Assembly: GCA_002407865.1 (NCBI GenBank)
Contig: DHPI01000064.1
Coordinates: forward strand, 1 to 8,430
Direction: 5' to 3'
Origin: Spirochaetia bacterium UBA5368
GTDB taxonomy: Bacteria > Spirochaetota > UBA4802 > UBA5368
Length of the DNA stretch: 8,430 nucleotides
Position 1 is the stretch's first letter; each line of letters starts with the position of its first letter. The notes beneath the pieces were generated by a model. The model was not told the DNA's origin. It did no database searches and saw only the letters and a program-made list of their open reading frames with translations. Below are positions 6,795 through 8,430 of this stretch, in pieces. The translations under genes were made by a program, and so were the position numbers.

Positions 6795-6949
6795 ACCGTT
6801 TTGAAGGGAACGCCACCCTGCCGCAAAACTGTTTCAAAGCCCGTGCTCCTCGTAACTCCTTGATAATAAACGCTGAGTCATTTCCCGCCAACCCGACCAG
6901 TGAAACGATTTTGAGACAGACCCCATTGTCAATACAGTTATTTTCAAGA
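6795..6949. other. intergenic stretch at the boundary between the aromatic operon and the restriction gene
   Basis: No convincing gene lies here. Weak dyads are visible: TTTGAA (6800-6805) with TTCAAA (6833-6838), and inside it AGGG/CCCT (6806-6809 with 6816-6819). No run of T follows either, so a terminator for the plus-strand operon is not supported. At 6911-6932 TTGAGACAGACCCCATTGTCAA can form a short imperfect hairpin. Its minus-strand reading contains TGGGGTCTGTC, resembling sequences I associate from memory with the ends of IS200-like (Y1 transposase) elements; this is not verified. Confidence 0.3.
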
Positions 6950-7096
6950 TTACGTTTGCTTCTCACGCAGGGCAAGCTCGGCAATCTGGGCAATGGGAAT
7001 GTCGCCCGCCTCCAGCAGGGTGCGGGCAGGCCAACCGCCAAAGGCGTCGCCTCTGCGGTTTTCAATGATTCGCTTTGCCTGACCTGTTTTAGCCAT
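6950..7096 (-). CDS. possible small ORF after hsdR (48 residues)
   Basis: An ATG at 7096-7094 starts a 48-codon frame beginning MAKTGQAKRIIENRRGDAF and ending in LALREKQT before a TAA. It follows the hsdR stop by 22 bases on the same strand and has GGGG about 5 bases before the ATG. The composition looks protein-like (a basic helix, then a GGWPARTLLEAG turn), but I recognise no family. It may be a real small protein of the restriction operon, a 3'-truncated remnant of a longer gene, or chance. Confidence 0.3.
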   Translation of the reverse strand: MAKTGQAKRIIENRRGDAFGGWPARTLLEAGDIPIAQIAELALREKQT

Positions 7097-7118
7097 AGAG
7101 CCCCATTACCATCCCATC

Positions 7119-8430
7119 TCAGTAGTACTGCCTTATATATCCGAACGCCTTGTCGAACATATCCTGGTCCTTGACCTGGTACTTCACGTAAATCACCTTG
7201 CGCAGGGCCTTCTGTACCTCACGCTCTCCGGCCTTGGTGTTTTGCCAGCCGGGAAACCGGACCAGCCGCACGATCTCGTCGATGTCGGTCACGATCCGCT
7301 CGACCACCATCGGCGTCTTGCCGTTCTTCACCTCGGCGAACAGTTCGGTCAGGGCCGCTTTGGCCTTGGCCTGTTCATCGACCGGGTCCACCTGCTTCTC
7401 GGCCTGGACGACCTCCCTGGCCAGGGTCAGCAGCTCCTTGAGGAAGTCGAGGCTGTGGAGCAGGCCCTGTTCGTGCCGCTCTTTGAGCTTTTCGAGGCGT
7501 TCGCCCAGGGCGACAAACTTCGGATTGTCCTTGTGCTTGCGCAGGCGGGCGATGAGCTTGATTTCTATTTCCCTGGATTTCTTGTCCGGGTCCCTGGCAT
7601 CGAGCAGACCTTCGAGGACCTCGGCGTCCATCACCAGGGTGTCCAGATCGTCGCGCACCGTCTCCAGATGCACGTTCTCATGCACCAGCTCGATGGTCTT
7701 GGCACCCAGGGCGTGCCAGAGCAGCTTGCCGTTGCCGCTCGGCGGCTTCACCGATTCATACACCTGGGTCAGCCACTTATAGCCCTTTTCATAGGGGCCG
7801 AGACAGGGATCGGGAGACAGCGCCTCCCACAAACGGGAAAGCATCGAATATTCCGCCGCAAACTTGTCCCGGGTCTCGTTATCAGGGAGGCAATCCTGAG
7901 CCGCAATTAATCCTTCATATCCACCAACGGCACGATCCACACCGGGGAAAAATGATACGCATTTTACCATCTGTCCCGGTAAATCCCTTTTCAGTTCGTC
8001 AAGGTTGGTGATGACCTTCTGCACGGCCTTTTCATCGAAATCCAGAGCCGTGGCCACATCATCGAAGATGCCAAGATAATCCACTATCAGACCGTGCGTT
8101 TTGCCTGGGTAGACGCGGTTGGTGCGGCAGATGGCCTGCAGCAGGTTGTGATCCTTCATCGGCTTGTCGAGGTACATTACCTGTAGAATGGGCGCATCGA
8201 AGCCAGTCAGGAGTTTGGAGGTGACTATAAGAAACTTGAGTGGGTCATTTCCGTCACGGAAGCGGTCGAGGAGCTTTTCCTCCTTGTCCTTGTCCAGCTT
8301 CCACTCTGCGTACTCGTCGGACTTGCCGCCCTGGGTGTGCATAACGATGGCGCTGGCCTCCGGGCTGATCAACTCATCCATGGCCTTCTTGTAGAGAACG
8401 CAGCACTCCCGGTCGAAGGTCACCACCTGG
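7119..8430 (-). CDS. hsdR: type I restriction enzyme R subunit (HsdR), C-terminal part, 5'-truncated by window edge
   Basis: The frame is open from the right edge to a TGA at 7121-7119 (436 residues visible). HsdR is the ATP-driven translocase and nuclease subunit that cuts DNA lacking the host methylation, acting with HsdM and HsdS. Visible are the end of the second RecA-like domain with motif V, VTSKLLTGFDAP (visible residues 69-80), and motif VI, LLQAICRTNRVYPGK (96-110), then GLIVDYLG. About 300 residues of helical, charged C-terminal domain follow, of the kind that binds the methylase in HindI/EcoR124-like R subunits (probably the DUF3387 family). Complete HsdR proteins are roughly 1000 residues, so the nuclease and motifs I-IV lie beyond the window. 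The reading frame shows no internal stop, so the gene looks intact here. hsdM and hsdS are presumably upstream, to the right. Confidence 0.92.
   Translation of the reverse strand, partial: QVVTFDRECCVLYKKAMDELISPEASAIVMHTQGGKSDEYAEWKLDKDKEEKLLDRFRDGNDPLKFLIVTSKLLTGFDAPILQVMYLDKPMKDHNLLQAICRTNRVYPGKTHGLIVDYLGIFDDVATALDFDEKAVQKVITNLDELKRDLPGQMVKCVSFFPGVDRAVGGYEGLIAAQDCLPDNETRDKFAAEYSMLSRLWEALSPDPCLGPYEKGYKWLTQVYESVKPPSGNGKLLWHALGAKTIELVHENVHLETVRDDLDTLVMDAEVLEGLLDARDPDKKSREIEIKLIARLRKHKDNPKFVALGERLEKLKERHEQGLLHSLDFLKELLTLAREVVQAEKQVDPVDEQAKAKAALTELFAEVKNGKTPMVVERIVTDIDEIVRLVRFPGWQNTKAGEREVQKALRKVIYVKYQVKDQDMFDKAFGYIRQYY

Noticed and set aside
6795..6850. Rho-independent terminator after the radical SAM gene
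   Set aside because: Only weak short dyads with a long loop and no trailing T-run.
6742..7065. 107-codon minus-strand frame downstream of hsdR
   Set aside because: It runs into the 3' end of the radical SAM gene in antisense, and its upstream half is out of frame with the better-placed 48-codon frame. A piece of a dispersed element cannot be excluded.
7242..7910. 222-codon plus-strand open frame
   Set aside because: It is antisense to hsdR, whose helicase motifs V and VI establish the coding strand.
1..8430. CRISPR array, tRNA, rRNA or intact insertion sequence
   Set aside because: No regularly spaced repeats, no cloverleaf-like or rRNA sequence that I could recognise, and no transposase frame were seen on either strand.

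Overview
The window holds three blocks: an anaerobic arylpyruvate/arylacetate metabolism locus, a pair of uncharacterised genes attached to its end, and the 3' part of a type I restriction gene on the opposite strand. The host is probably an anaerobic, peptide- or aromatic-metabolising Gram-negative bacterium: the core enzymes are ferredoxin-dependent and CoA-linked, and one gene encodes a lipoprotein. Gene content does not fix the phylum; a spirochaete or a deltaproteobacterial-type anaerobe would both fit.

Block 1 (1-956, minus strand) is the N-terminal 318 residues of an NDP-forming acyl-CoA synthetase (acetate-CoA ligase, ADP-forming, alpha part), running off the left edge. A 298-base divergent, AT-rich intergenic region (957-1254) separates it from a plus-strand operon. 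It holds candidate promoters in both directions, a perfect 12-base palindrome and a 7-base dyad.

Block 2 (1255-5148, plus strand) is paaK (phenylacetate-CoA ligase), a tandem ACT-domain protein, iorA and iorB (indolepyruvate:ferredoxin oxidoreductase), packed with gaps of 1-13 bases. IorAB would decarboxylate arylpyruvates, made by transamination of Phe, Tyr or Trp, to arylacetyl-CoA with reduction of ferredoxin. PaaK makes the same CoA esters from free arylacetates at the cost of ATP. The divergent ADP-forming synthetase could release them again with ATP formation. The ACT protein is a plausible amino-acid sensor. IorA ends exactly where its usual C-terminal 2[4Fe-4S] ferredoxin domain should begin.

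Block 3 (5167-6794, plus strand) continues the operon with a short lipoprotein of unknown family and, overlapping it by 4 bases (ATGA), an unusual radical SAM protein. Its SPASM-like cysteine cluster lies before, not after, the CxxxCxxC radical SAM core. This pair is the least explained part of the window.

Block 4 (6795-8430) starts with a 324-base stretch outside the main genes that may contain a 48-codon ORF and remnants of a mobile element. The minus-strand C-terminal 436 residues of a type I restriction HsdR subunit follow, running off the right edge. This is a separate, convergently oriented defence module.
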